From positions 186,001-250,000 of the forward strand of contig WGNV01000004.1 of the NCBI GenBank assembly GCA_016124375.1: a stretch of DNA of 64,000 bases, read 5' to 3'. Each line of letters opens with the position of its first letter. The first letter of the stretch is position 1. A program made the translations under genes and the position numbers. The DNA is from Tepidisphaera sp. (lineage in GTDB: Bacteria > Planctomycetota > Phycisphaerae > Phycisphaerales > UBA1924). Positions 19,615 through 28,026 of the stretch are shown in pieces. The notes beneath the pieces were generated by a model. That model was not told where the DNA came from. It was given only the letters and a program-made list of their open reading frames with translations, and did not search any database.

Positions 19615-21711
19615 ATGGCACGGATTTGCTTTGTGAGTTATGAGATTCACCCGACGACGCCGGGCGGGGCGGGGGTGCTGATCCATCACGCGATCGATCT
19701 CCTGACCGGGGCGGGGCACGAGGCGCTGCTGCTGCTGGACATGGACCAGGCGTCGTTCGCGAGGTTTGCCGAGCATGACCGGCTGACGTTTGCGCATCCG
19801 GGGCGGGTGCGGGCGTTCAGGGTGGATGACCTGTGCGGGGACTTTGCGGCGCCGGGCGGGGCGAGCGTGTTTCAGGTGAAGAGCCTGCGGTTTGCGCATG
19901 CGCTGGGGCGGCTGCGGGCGGCGCACCAGATCGACCTGGTGGAGTTTTTCGAGTATTGCGGGCCGGGGTATTACGCGTTTGTGCAGCGGCTGTTTGAGCC
20001 GAGCTTTGCGGCGGGGCCGGTCTTGGCGAGCCGGGTGCACGGGTCGGTGGAGGTGCTGGAGCGCTTTGGCAACGGGCTGGTGCGGGACGTTGACCACTTC
20101 ATGCAGCACTCGATCGAGCGGCGTGGGCTGGCGCTGGCGGAGACGCTGCTGGTGCCGACGCGGGCGTATTACGACGCGTATTACAGGCCGCTGTACGGGC
20201 TGGGGCCCGAGCGGGCGCTGGTGAGCACGCCTCCGAAGCAGTCGCTGCCCCGGGTCACGGGCCGGCCGGCGCCGGGCGAGCCGTTCTCGATCGCGTTCGT
20301 GGGGCGGATGTTTCACCTGAAGGGGGTGGATCAGCTGGTGCACGCGGCGGTGGCGCTGATGAAGGATCGGCCGGGGCTGGACTTCACGGTTGACCTGATC
20401 GGGTATGACAGCGCGGACGGGCCTTTGGGCAGTTACGAGGCGTACCTGCGGACGCTGATCCCGACGGGGCTGCGGGGGCGGTTCGTGTTTCACGGGCAGC
20501 AGGCGCACGGGAGAATCGCGGAGCTGCTGGGGCGGGCGCTGTTCGCGGTGTTTCCGAACCGGGTGGAATCGTTCTGCTATGCACTGCACGAGGTGTATGA
20601 CGCGGGGGTGCCGGTGATCGCGAACGCCTTGCCGGCGTTCACGGATTTCTTCACGCACGAGAAGAACTGCCTGTTGTACGACGGCACGACGGCGGGGCTG
20701 ACGCGGGCGATGGAGCGGATGATCGATGATGAGGGGCTGAGGGGGCGGGTGAGGCGGCCTTACGGGGTGGCGGAGGAGGCGTTGGGCGGTGTGTACGAGT
20801 CGCCGAGGGCGTTGATGCCGCTGGCGAACGGGGTGGAGCCCGTGCCGACGGATCCGTCGCTGGTGATGGTGGTGTTTGGGACTGCGCACGCGGATATCGG
20901 GGCGAGCGCGGCGGTGAGGTCGATGCGGGCGCAGGCGAGCCGCGAGTTTCGGGTGCTGTGCCTGATGCCGGGGGCGTCGGAGCAGGGCGGGACGCTGTGG
21001 TGGTGCGGATCGCCCTATACGGTGCGGGACTGGGAAGGGCGGGTGCTGGACGCGTCGGAGCTGGTGACGACGTCGTCGCTGGCGCAGTTCAGGGCGGGGG
21101 ATGTGATTCACCCCTCGTGGCTGATGCTGTGCCGGCGTGCGCTGGCGCGGCGGGCGGACCTGGGCTTCGCGGGGACGTGGACCGAGCACAACGGGGTGAC
21201 CGAGCCGGGAACGCTGGATTTGACGCCTGAGCTCACGCCCTTTGTGGATGGGCAGCGGCTGCAGCGGGTGCTGCTGCGGACGACGCCGGGGCGGCCGGTG
21301 GGTGAGCTGTTGGACGCGAGCCTTGGGAGGCTGGGGCACCTGGGGTTGATCTGGGAGACGATCGGGCGGGTGGGGCCGGGGGTGCTGCTGCCCAGGGCGC
21401 TGGTGCGGGTGAGCGTGGTGGCGGGGCCGGCGTCGGACGCGGACCTGCAGAGCCTGATCCTGCGGCACGGGGGCGTGTTTGGAGATCGGATGGCGATCGC
21501 GGCGTCGCTGATGGCACGGCGCGGAAGGGCGCCGGCGGGGACTGCGGCCCCGATGATGGTGGAGCCGTCGCTGGCGTCGGCGCCGGCGGCGACGCTGGAG
21601 CACAAGATCGCGATGGCGGACGAACTGGGCGCGACGCTGCTGGCGAAGATGGCGGTGAAGAAGATGGCGAAGCGGATGATGGCGCCGGATCGGATGAATG
21701 GGGAGGGATAG
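19615..21711 (+). CDS. GT4-family glycosyltransferase with an additional C-terminal domain
   Basis: 698 residues, about 300 more than a standard GT4 enzyme. Residues 1-400 are a GT-B fold: the N-terminal acceptor half has P-G-G-A-G-V-L near 16, the donor half begins I-A-F-V-G-R-M-F-H-L-K-G near 226, and F-P-N-R-V-E-S-F-C-Y-A-L-H-E near 311 is the E-x7-E nucleotide-sugar site. Residues 420-640 form a second globular region beginning L-V-M-V-V-F-G-T, with W-x-C-G and a Trp/Leu-rich end; it could be a GT-A-like or accessory domain but I see no D-x-D. Last gene of the export operon; followed by an inverted repeat that may end transcription. Confidence 0.82.
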   Translation: MARICFVSYEIHPTTPGGAGVLIHHAIDLLTGAGHEALLLLDMDQASFARFAEHDRLTFAHPGRVRAFRVDDLCGDFAAPGGASVFQVKSLRFAHALGRLRAAHQIDLVEFFEYCGPGYYAFVQRLFEPSFAAGPVLASRVHGSVEVLERFGNGLVRDVDHFMQHSIERRGLALAETLLVPTRAYYDAYYRPLYGLGPERALVSTPPKQSLPRVTGRPAPGEPFSIAFVGRMFHLKGVDQLVHAAVALMKDRPGLDFTVDLIGYDSADGPLGSYEAYLRTLIPTGLRGRFVFHGQQAHGRIAELLGRALFAVFPNRVESFCYALHEVYDAGVPVIANALPAFTDFFTHEKNCLLYDGTTAGLTRAMERMIDDEGLRGRVRRPYGVAEEALGGVYESPRALMPLANGVEPVPTDPSLVMVVFGTAHADIGASAAVRSMRAQASREFRVLCLMPGASEQGGTLWWCGSPYTVRDWEGRVLDASELVTTSSLAQFRAGDVIHPSWLMLCRRALARRADLGFAGTWTEHNGVTEPGTLDLTPELTPFVDGQRLQRVLLRTTPGRPVGELLDASLGRLGHLGLIWETIGRVGPGVLLPRALVRVSVVAGPASDADLQSLILRHGGVFGDRMAIAASLMARRGRAPAGTAAPMMVEPSLASAPAATLEHKIAMADELGATLLAKMAVKKMAKRMMAPDRMNGEG

Positions 21712-21716
21712 AGGAC

Positions 21717-21823
21717 GGCATTCGGCATTCGTGATTCGGCATTCGTTGAAAGCGAATGCGCCCAACACGAGGCAACGAATGCCGAATGCCGAATGCCGAG
21801 TGACTAGTGACTAGTGCCTCGTG
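21717..21823. repeat. Inverted word repeat (GGCATTCG family) between convergent genes
   Basis: Left arm 21717-21748 is copies of GGCATTCG plus TTG; right arm 21773-21798 is CAACGAATGCC-type copies. The arms pair over about 25 bp with one 7-nt bulge. A second pair, CACGAGGCA (21767-21775) and TGCCTCGTG (21815-21823), straddles a tandem GTGACTAGTGACTAGT. The end of the GH15 gene lies inside the element. Confidence 0.8.
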
Positions 21824-23790
21824 CCTTCTCGCAGCAGCGTGAGCTTCCGCAAGTACTCCATCACGACCATGATGAACGTCGCGTGGCTCCAGGTGAGGGG
21901 GCTGACGCTGATGGCTTCGCCGGTGTGGGGGTGGTGCTGCTCGGCGAGGACGCCGCTCTTTTCGGCGCGGGCGACGCACCAGTTGAGGATGTCCATGGCT
22001 TCGGAGAGTTCGGCCTCGCTGGTGGCGCGGGCGATGGCGTACTGGGCGCGCCAGAGGGTGCAGATGACCCAGGGGTTGCCGGGGACGTCGGCGATGTTGT
22101 CGCGTTCGACCTGGTGATAGTAGTCGTGGTAGTAGCGGGCGTAGCCCCCGATGGGGGTGCGGACGGTGACGCGCTGGCGGGTGGCTTCCATCTCGGCGGC
22201 GACCATGGGGTCGTTGATGGGCAGGCCGGCGAAGGCGAAGACGGCGTAGTTGGCGCTGTCGGCGGTCATGTCCATGCGGTAGGAGCCGTCGGGGAGGGGG
22301 ACGACGTTGCGGGCGAAGCGCTTTTCTTCTTCGTTCCACATGAAGCGGCGCATGGCGCCGGTCATCTTTTCGGCGCACTCGCGGTAGAGGGCGGCGCGGT
22401 CGTGTTCGCCGAAGTCGGTGGCGAAGGCGGCGGCGGCGTGCAGGGCGCCGATGGTGGTGGCGACGGTGAAGAGGTGCACGCCCCGGCGTTCTTCCCACAG
22501 GTCCCAGCTCTGCTGGGGCAGGCCCCGGGCGTCGCGGTACTTCAAGATCCAGTCGGCGGGCTTCACGACGAGGGCTTGATACAAGGGCTTGACGAACTCG
22601 ACGTCGCGGAAGGCCTCGAAGTGGCGGCGGAGGGCCCAGACGACCAGGCTGGTCTCGTCCTGCTGGATGGGGAGGACGCGCTGGCCCTCGATCATCCAGG
22701 GGTGCCAGCTGCTGGCCAGCTCGGCGGCGGGGGTGTACTTGTGAAGGAAGTACGCGTCGTTCTTCAGGGCCTTGGCGCAGTAGCGGAAGAAGTTGCGGGA
22801 GAGCTCGCTCTGGCCGGTGATGATGAGGGAGTAGGCGACCAGCGCGCCGTCGCGGGGCCAGCAGTAGGAGTAGTGGTCGCCTCCGAACTGGGTGATGTCG
22901 CTGTCGTTGGCGGCGATGATGGCCCCGCCGTTGTCGACCTGGGTGCGGAGGACGAGCTGGCTGCGGTTGAAGAGATCACGGATGGGCATGGGAAGCCCGT
23001 CGAGATCGATCTGTTCCTTGGTGACCCAGAGGCTCCAGTAGGAACTGGTGCGCTCGATCATCCGATCGGGGCCTTTTTCGAGGATGCGCTGGTTGAGGGC
23101 TTTGACTTCGGAGTAGGAGTTGCCGCAGGCGAGCCAACTGGTGACGTAGGACGAGCCGCCGGCGGGGACCTGGAGGTTGAAGCCGATGGTGGCGTCGACG
23201 CTGCCCTGGCTGATGGCGTTGCGGCCGAGCTGTCCGTCTTCGGCGTCGCGCCAGGTGCCTTCGGCGCCGCGGACGCGCTTGGTGCCGATGGCCCAGTTGT
23301 CGATGCCGCACTTGTTTTCGTCGCAGGCGTTGAAGAGGAAGTACATGTCGTCCTTGTAGACGACGACGCTGCTGGTGGCGGGGTCGTAGTTGGCGGTGTC
23401 GCCGACGGGTGAGCCGCGGATGGAGAGATCCCAGTGGTTGAAGAGGCGGACGTCTCGGTCGCGGCCCAGGAGGTCCTTGACGACGGCGCGGCGGAGGTAG
23501 GCGGGCTCGTGGAAGTCGACGGCGTCGCTGCAGGTGATCTCGAGACCCAGGGCGGCGTGGCGGAGGGTGACGTTGGTGACGAGCGTGTCGCGGCGGTATT
23601 CGAGGTGGCGTTCCCAACCGGGCTCTTCGATCCAGGCGAAGCGGCCATCGACCCAGACGCCGAAGCGCTGGAGGTGGCCGTCGGTGTGGTTGTAGCGGCC
23701 GACGTGGGGATAGTGGATATCGCGGACGCGATAGAGGCGGTCAAAGGTGATGAGGAGATCGCCGTTGCCGACGGGAATATCGCGGGGCAT
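21811..23790 (-). CDS. Glycoside hydrolase family 15 enzyme (glucoamylase/trehalase-like)
   Basis: 659 residues. Hydrolyses alpha-glucosidic bonds with inversion. An N-terminal beta-sandwich (to about 260) is followed by the alpha/alpha barrel. Family signatures seen are Y-C-W-P-R-D-G-A near 308, W-D-L-W-E-E-R near 440 (general acid region) and L-A-E-Q-H-H-P-H-T-G-E near 613 (catalytic base region). No signal peptide, so it probably acts on cytoplasmic glucan or trehalose. The last codons (E-G-T-R-H-stop) are formed by the intergenic repeat, so the original C-terminus may have been replaced. With the debranching enzyme at 28 kb it suggests storage-glucan turnover. Confidence 0.9.
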   Translation of the reverse strand: MPRDIPVGNGDLLITFDRLYRVRDIHYPHVGRYNHTDGHLQRFGVWVDGRFAWIEEPGWERHLEYRRDTLVTNVTLRHAALGLEITCSDAVDFHEPAYLRRAVVKDLLGRDRDVRLFNHWDLSIRGSPVGDTANYDPATSSVVVYKDDMYFLFNACDENKCGIDNWAIGTKRVRGAEGTWRDAEDGQLGRNAISQGSVDATIGFNLQVPAGGSSYVTSWLACGNSYSEVKALNQRILEKGPDRMIERTSSYWSLWVTKEQIDLDGLPMPIRDLFNRSQLVLRTQVDNGGAIIAANDSDITQFGGDHYSYCWPRDGALVAYSLIITGQSELSRNFFRYCAKALKNDAYFLHKYTPAAELASSWHPWMIEGQRVLPIQQDETSLVVWALRRHFEAFRDVEFVKPLYQALVVKPADWILKYRDARGLPQQSWDLWEERRGVHLFTVATTIGALHAAAAFATDFGEHDRAALYRECAEKMTGAMRRFMWNEEEKRFARNVVPLPDGSYRMDMTADSANYAVFAFAGLPINDPMVAAEMEATRQRVTVRTPIGGYARYYHDYYHQVERDNIADVPGNPWVICTLWRAQYAIARATSEAELSEAMDILNWCVARAEKSGVLAEQHHPHTGEAISVSPLTWSHATFIMVVMEYLRKLTLLREGTRH

Positions 23791-23894
23791 GCAATGGGCA
23801 GCGTAGGGGGTGCGGGGGGAACGCCTGTGGACAACCCATGGTGTCGTCCGAAAAGACGCGGGGAATGAGCGAAAGGCGGGGGAAGAGGCGAGGT

Positions 23895-24236
23895 TTATTG
23901 GCCGGCGAGCATGGCGGCGGCCAGGGCCTCGGCCTCGGCGTCGTCGACGGCTGCGCCGGATTCGGGTGCGGCGGCCTCGAGGCGTTCGGTGGCGTCGCCC
24001 ACGTAGGAGATGCGGAGGCCGAAGTTTTCGCCGACCTTGACGGCGGTGCCGCTGCCGATGACGCGGTTGTTGACGAGGAGTTCGAGCTCGGCGTCAGCGG
24101 TCTTGGGCAGTTCGATGATGGCGCCGGGAGCGATGCCCATGAACTCGGAGACTTTCATGAGGCGTTCGGCGAGAACGACGACGATCGGCACTTCCAGCCG
24201 CTTGATCTGATCGATGTTGCGCTTCTGGGCCTGCAT
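23895..24236 (-). CDS. fliN: FliN-like flagellar motor switch / SpoA-domain protein
   Basis: About 113 residues. FliN forms part of the C-ring that sets flagellar rotation; SpoA domains also occur in type III secretion rings. Residues 8-85 match the SpoA fold: I-D-Q-I-K-R-L-E-V-P-I-V-V-V-L-A-E-R near the start, P-G-A-I-I-E-L near 38, L-L-V-N-N-R-V-I-G-S-G near 51, V-G-E-N-F-G-L-R-I near 67. The acidic Ala/Glu-rich tail is unusual. I begin at ATG 24236; the longer frame adds an implausible Pro-rich leader. No other flagellar gene is in the window. Confidence 0.8.
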   Translation of the reverse strand: MQAQKRNIDQIKRLEVPIVVVLAERLMKVSEFMGIAPGAIIELPKTADAELELLVNNRVIGSGTAVKVGENFGLRISYVGDATERLEAAAPESGAAVDDAEAEALAAAMLAGQ

Positions 24237-24457
24237 GGGGCGTCTCGTGGGTGCTGGGTTTGGGGGGAGCTGGTGAGCGGTGTGGGAGAGCAAGCTCTGT
24301 GCCAGGGGGAGACGTCGGTTTGGGTGTCGGCGGGGTTGGACTTCGGCGTTGGGGCAACGTAGAGTTTGGGCCCGGCCCAGATTGGGTTGATCGGGCGGGT
24401 CGGGGAGCCGATTGAGAGTCGAGCCGCGGTTTGAGCGGCGTTGCGGAGCTTTGCGTC

Positions 24458-24751
24458 ATGGCACACAAAAAGGGTCAGGGTTCAACCAAGAACGGGCGTG
24501 ACAGCAATCCGCAGTATCGCGGCGTGAAGCTGTTCGGCGGCGAGATGGCCAAGAGCGGCTCGATCATCGTCCGCCAGGTGGGCACGCCGTTCCTCCCCGG
24601 GTTCAACGTGCGTCGCGGCAAAGACGACACGCTCTTCTCGGTGGCTGAGGGCTCGGTGCTGTTCCGCGGGCGGCTGGTGCACGTGCAGCCGACGGACCCC
24701 AAGGCGGCTCGCCCGGCTTGGATGACGACGGAAGCCGCGGCGAAGGCCTGA
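24458..24751 (+). CDS. rpmA: 50S ribosomal protein L27
   Basis: 97 residues. L27 sits near the peptidyl-transferase centre. The N-terminus [16 protein letters not shown] is the canonical one, followed by L-G/F-G-G-E and I-V-R-Q-x-G-T-x-F-x-P-G. ATG 24458 follows GGAG by 9 nt. In many bacteria L27 follows L21, but no rplU lies upstream here. A strong terminator follows. The 12 residues after V-Q-P are an Ala-rich extension. Confidence 0.96.
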   Translation: MAHKKGQGSTKNGRDSNPQYRGVKLFGGEMAKSGSIIVRQVGTPFLPGFNVRRGKDDTLFSVAEGSVLFRGRLVHVQPTDPKAARPAWMTTEAAAKA

Positions 24752-24797
24752 GAATCGAACCGGATCGATCGTTCGGTCGGATTCAAACAAAATCCGA

Positions 24798-24834
24798 AAA
24801 CCCTGTGGTGTGAACCACAGGGTTTATTGTTTTT
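24798..24834. terminator. Bidirectional intrinsic terminator between rpmA and the metal-type lipoprotein
   Basis: Perfect 12-bp stem (AAACCCTGTGGT/ACCACAGGGTTT) with loop GTGA. T-rich on the plus strand (TTTATTGTTTTT); the minus strand also reads TTTTCGGATTTTG. It sits between two convergent genes. Confidence 0.92.
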
Positions 24835-24866
24835 GAGCGTCAGAGAGGCGTCGCTGGAAGAGGGTC

Positions 24867-25148
24867 TTACTTGGCCTTTTCGAGCAGGGCGGCCTTCTGG
24901 TCATCGGTCTTGTGATCCCACTCGTCGATGCAGCCCGGGCAGCAGAAGGCGACCTTCTTGCCGTGCCACATCGTGTAGACGCTGGGATTGACCGGGTCGT
25001 CGGCCTGGATGGGGCAGTGAGAGTTGACGGCGGCCATGTTGGCCTCCTTGGGGGCCTGGTCGCTGGCGCAGGCGGACATGAGCGTGGAGAGGCCAGCCAG
25101 ACCGGCGAGGAGGAGGGCCGCAGAGAGTGATTTTTGGATGTTCCGCAT
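24867..25148 (-). CDS. Lipoprotein with YHS/heavy-metal-type cysteine motif
   Basis: 93 residues. A lipoprotein signal ends L-M-S-A-C, the lipobox cysteine near residue 27. The mature part has H-C-P-I near 44, then a Trp-His-Gly-Lys-Lys hairpin and F-C-C-P-G-C near 71-76, a pattern seen in YHS-type and related small metal-binding domains. It probably binds a transition metal at the cell envelope. The ATG at 25148 has AAGGAG 9 nt upstream, which settles the start. Convergent with rpmA and divergent from the protease gene. Confidence 0.75.
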   Translation of the reverse strand: MRNIQKSLSAALLLAGLAGLSTLMSACASDQAPKEANMAAVNSHCPIQADDPVNPSVYTMWHGKKVAFCCPGCIDEWDHKTDDQKAALLEKAK

Positions 25149-25253
25149 CGAGTGATTCTCCTTGAAAGGGGTTGATTCGGGGAATGGTAGCCGATCGGGA
25201 CCCGGGATTTGTATCCAATCTTGGGCAACCCGTACTTTTGACAGGCGATCCAC

Positions 25254-25281
25254 TTGCAACTTCTGCGCGATCGGTTATCGT
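25254..25281 (+). promoter_or_regulatory. Possible promoter of the secreted protease gene
   Basis: TTGCAA (25254-25259) and TATCGT (25276-25281) with a 16-bp spacer, 130 bp upstream of the start codon, in the divergent intergenic region. A second TTGACA at 25238 lacks a matching -10 box. Confidence 0.3.
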
Positions 25282-25410
25282 CCCAGACCGCCGGTCTGAG
25301 GGGCTGAAGTGCTCCGGGGCCGCGGGCGAACGGGGAGCGAGGGCTCCAGAGAGCTGGGGTCCGGGGCTCCGGGATGGAGTGATGGGCTTCAGAGAGAGGG
25401 TTCGAACAAG

Positions 25411-27405
25411 ATGATGCGCTGGGTCTTTTCGATGGCCGTGGTGGTCACGGCGTCGGTCTTGTGTGCGCAGCCCGACCCGCGACTGCCGGATATCCCTGTT
25501 CAGGTCGCGAGCGTGCGGCTGGACAGCGGCGTGCGTACGCCCAAGGCACCGGGGCAGGTGCTGGCACGCTTTGACGTGTCGCAGCCTGGTGCGGCGTGGA
25601 TGCGCCTGTACTTTGGCGAGTGCCGCTTCAGCGCTTCGCGGGCGGAGGGGGGCTCGTACCTGCGTCTGACGGGGCGGCAGGACGGGGCGGTGCAGATCCT
25701 GGATGCGGATGGGTTTGCCCAGTGGGGCGCGACCTCGGCGTATTTCAACGGGTCGGTGGTGACGGTGGAGCTGGTGGCGGGGGTGGACCAGTATCCATCG
25801 CGGGTTTCGGTGGATTCGGTGAAGTTTGAGGCGCTGGGGGGCGTGTCGAGCCGTTCGATCTGCGGGCCGACGGATGATCGGCAGGCGTCGGCAGAGGCGG
25901 CGAATGCGCGGCTGCTGCCGGCGGGGTGCACGGCGTGGATTTTTTCTGACGCGAACCACACGCTGCTGACGGCGGGGCACTGCAACGTGGGGCAGAGCAC
26001 GGTGATCGAGTTCAACGTGCCGCCTTCGAACGGCGACGGCACGCTGGTGCATCCGCTGCCTCAGTATCAGTTTGTGGCGGATCCGACGTCGGTGCAGGCG
26101 TCGACGGCGGCGGTGGGAAATGACTGGTGCTATTTCGGGGTGTTTCCGAACGCGAACACGGGGCTGACGGCGTATCAGACGCAGCAGGATTTCTATCTGA
26201 TTGATGATGAGGCGCCGGCGGTAGATGGGCAGATGGTGCGGATCACGGGGTATGGGACCGTGTCGCTGCCGCTGCCCCGGACGTGGAACCAGACGCAGCG
26301 GACGGCGGCGGGGAGCTACCTGGCGCTGGACGGCACGCAGGTGGAGTATGACGCGGATACGACGGGTGGGGACTCGGGCTCGCCGGTGTACGTGTTGGAC
26401 AGCCGCACCGTGGTGGGGATTCACACCAACGCCGGGTGCGATGCATCTGGCGGTTTCAACAGCGGGACGGCGATCCAGTGCGCGGGGCTGCAGGCGGCGC
26501 TGGCGTGGCCTCGCGGGGTGTGCGGCTCGGGCACCGGGGCGGTGTGGGGAACGCTGTTCGTGGTTGGAGACCTGTCGAACAACCTGGGCGCCGTGGACAC
26601 GGAGAGCGCGACGTTCGGTCAGTTGTCGCAGGTGGGTCCTTCGATGCAGGGGCTGGCGTATGACTGGAATCACGACCGGCTGCTGGCGATCGACCTGGCG
26701 CGGAACCTGTATGAGATGAACCCGGAGTCGGGGGCGGCGACGCTGCTGGGGCCCTTGGTGGCGGAGGGCGCCCCGATCACCGAGCCCGTGAACGGGCTGG
26801 GGTTTGACCCGTGGACCGGGTGGCTGTACGGGGTGTCGCAGTCGAGCGGGCAGTTGTATGAGATTGATCCGGCGACGCGGGTGACGCGGCGGATCGGGGT
26901 GCCGAGCGGGCCGGGGATCGGCGGGCTGGACTTTGACTCTGATCGGCGGCGGCTTGTGGGGATCGACTCCAGCGGGGCGGCGCCGGTGCTGGTGATGATC
27001 AACACCGACACGGGAGCCAAGACGACGCTGGGGGCGCTGGGGATCACGGGGAGCAACTTTGGGGGGCTGGCGTACAACAGCGATGACGGAGGGTTGTACT
27101 CGATCGCCGCGTCGAGCGGAAACCTGTACCGGATCGATCCGGTGACGGGGGCGGCGACGCTGGTGGGCCCGACGGGCGGGGCGTTCGGGAGCGGGTTTGG
27201 GCTGGCGGCGAGATCGACGCCCCCGTTGTGCGCCCGGCTGGATTACAACCGCGACGGGGTGTTTGACCAGGGGGATGTGGACGCGCTGATCCAGGCGATC
27301 AGCAGCGGGCACTGGACGGTGTCGCCCGATGTGAACCGGGATGGGGTGGCGGACCAGACGGACGTGAACGCCCTGATCGCGGCGATCGCCGGGGACTGCC
27401 GATAA
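25411..27405 (+). CDS. Secreted trypsin-like serine protease with propeller-like region and dockerin-type C-terminus
   Basis: 665 residues. A signal peptide (M-A-V-V-V-T-A-S-V-L-C-A) is followed by a beta-rich N-domain to about 145. The protease has all three catalytic residues in context: His in T-A-G-H-C near 190, Asp in N-D-W near 238 and Ser in G-G-D-S-G-S-P near 322. From 375 to 605, repeats such as L-Y-E-M-N/I-D-P and G-L-x-F/Y look like a propeller. The end carries two EF-hand-like motifs (D-Y-N-R-D-G-V-F-D, D-V-N-R-D-G-V-A-D) and finishes G-D-C-R rather than G-C-P. ATG-ATG at 25411 follows AGAGGG. Probably extracellular. Confidence 0.88.
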   Translation: MMRWVFSMAVVVTASVLCAQPDPRLPDIPVQVASVRLDSGVRTPKAPGQVLARFDVSQPGAAWMRLYFGECRFSASRAEGGSYLRLTGRQDGAVQILDADGFAQWGATSAYFNGSVVTVELVAGVDQYPSRVSVDSVKFEALGGVSSRSICGPTDDRQASAEAANARLLPAGCTAWIFSDANHTLLTAGHCNVGQSTVIEFNVPPSNGDGTLVHPLPQYQFVADPTSVQASTAAVGNDWCYFGVFPNANTGLTAYQTQQDFYLIDDEAPAVDGQMVRITGYGTVSLPLPRTWNQTQRTAAGSYLALDGTQVEYDADTTGGDSGSPVYVLDSRTVVGIHTNAGCDASGGFNSGTAIQCAGLQAALAWPRGVCGSGTGAVWGTLFVVGDLSNNLGAVDTESATFGQLSQVGPSMQGLAYDWNHDRLLAIDLARNLYEMNPESGAATLLGPLVAEGAPITEPVNGLGFDPWTGWLYGVSQSSGQLYEIDPATRVTRRIGVPSGPGIGGLDFDSDRRRLVGIDSSGAAPVLVMINTDTGAKTTLGALGITGSNFGGLAYNSDDGGLYSIAASSGNLYRIDPVTGAATLVGPTGGAFGSGFGLAARSTPPLCARLDYNRDGVFDQGDVDALIQAISSGHWTVSPDVNRDGVADQTDVNALIAAIAGDCR

Positions 27406-27497
27406 CTCAACCGCGGGATTGAAGTGACGCAACGACGCCTTCGGCATCCAACGCTGCACGCGCGCGGCATTCACCCCGCGCGGCAGGAGGCGGTGCC

Positions 27498-27977
27498 ATG
27501 GAAGCCAAGCAGAACGTGATGAACGCGGCGGCGGACCTTGCGCACGGGGCGGCTGGGGCGGGGGCGCTGGGCAAGTGGACGCTGATCGCGGTGTGGATCG
27601 CCCAGTTGGTCGTCGCGGGCATTCTCGCCCAGACGCTGTTCTTCAAGTTCACCGGGGCGGAGGAGTCGGTGTACATCTTCAAGACCCTGGGCATGGAGCC
27701 CTGGGGGCGGATCGGCTCGGGCGTGGCGGAACTGATCGCGGCGATCCTGCTGCTGATTCCGCAGACGTCGGCGATCGGGGCGATCCTGTCCTTGGGGGTG
27801 ATTTCCGGGGCGATCATCAGCCACCTCACCAAGCTGGGGATCGAGGTGAAGGGGGATCACGGGCTGCTGTTCATCCTGGCGTGCGTGGTGTTCGTGGGGT
27901 CGCTGGTGATCCTGTTCATCCGGCGCGGGCAGGTGCCGATCGTCGGGTCGACGCTGGCGGCGTGGCCCGGGAAGTGA
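27498..27977 (+). CDS. DoxX-like integral membrane protein
   Basis: 159 residues. Four hydrophobic segments (near 25-45, 75-90, 92-110, 125-145) and the DoxX-type motif F-F-K-F-T-G near 48. AGGAGG lies 7 nt before the ATG. DoxX-family proteins are linked to redox and sulfur metabolism in some organisms, but the role here is not deducible. It stands alone between the protease and debranching-enzyme genes. Confidence 0.75.
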   Translation: MEAKQNVMNAAADLAHGAAGAGALGKWTLIAVWIAQLVVAGILAQTLFFKFTGAEESVYIFKTLGMEPWGRIGSGVAELIAAILLLIPQTSAIGAILSLGVISGAIISHLTKLGIEVKGDHGLLFILACVVFVGSLVILFIRRGQVPIVGSTLAAWPGK

Positions 27978-28026
27978 GGCTGGCGGACACGCGACCGGTG
28001 GGATCGGATACGCTCATTGCAACTGC

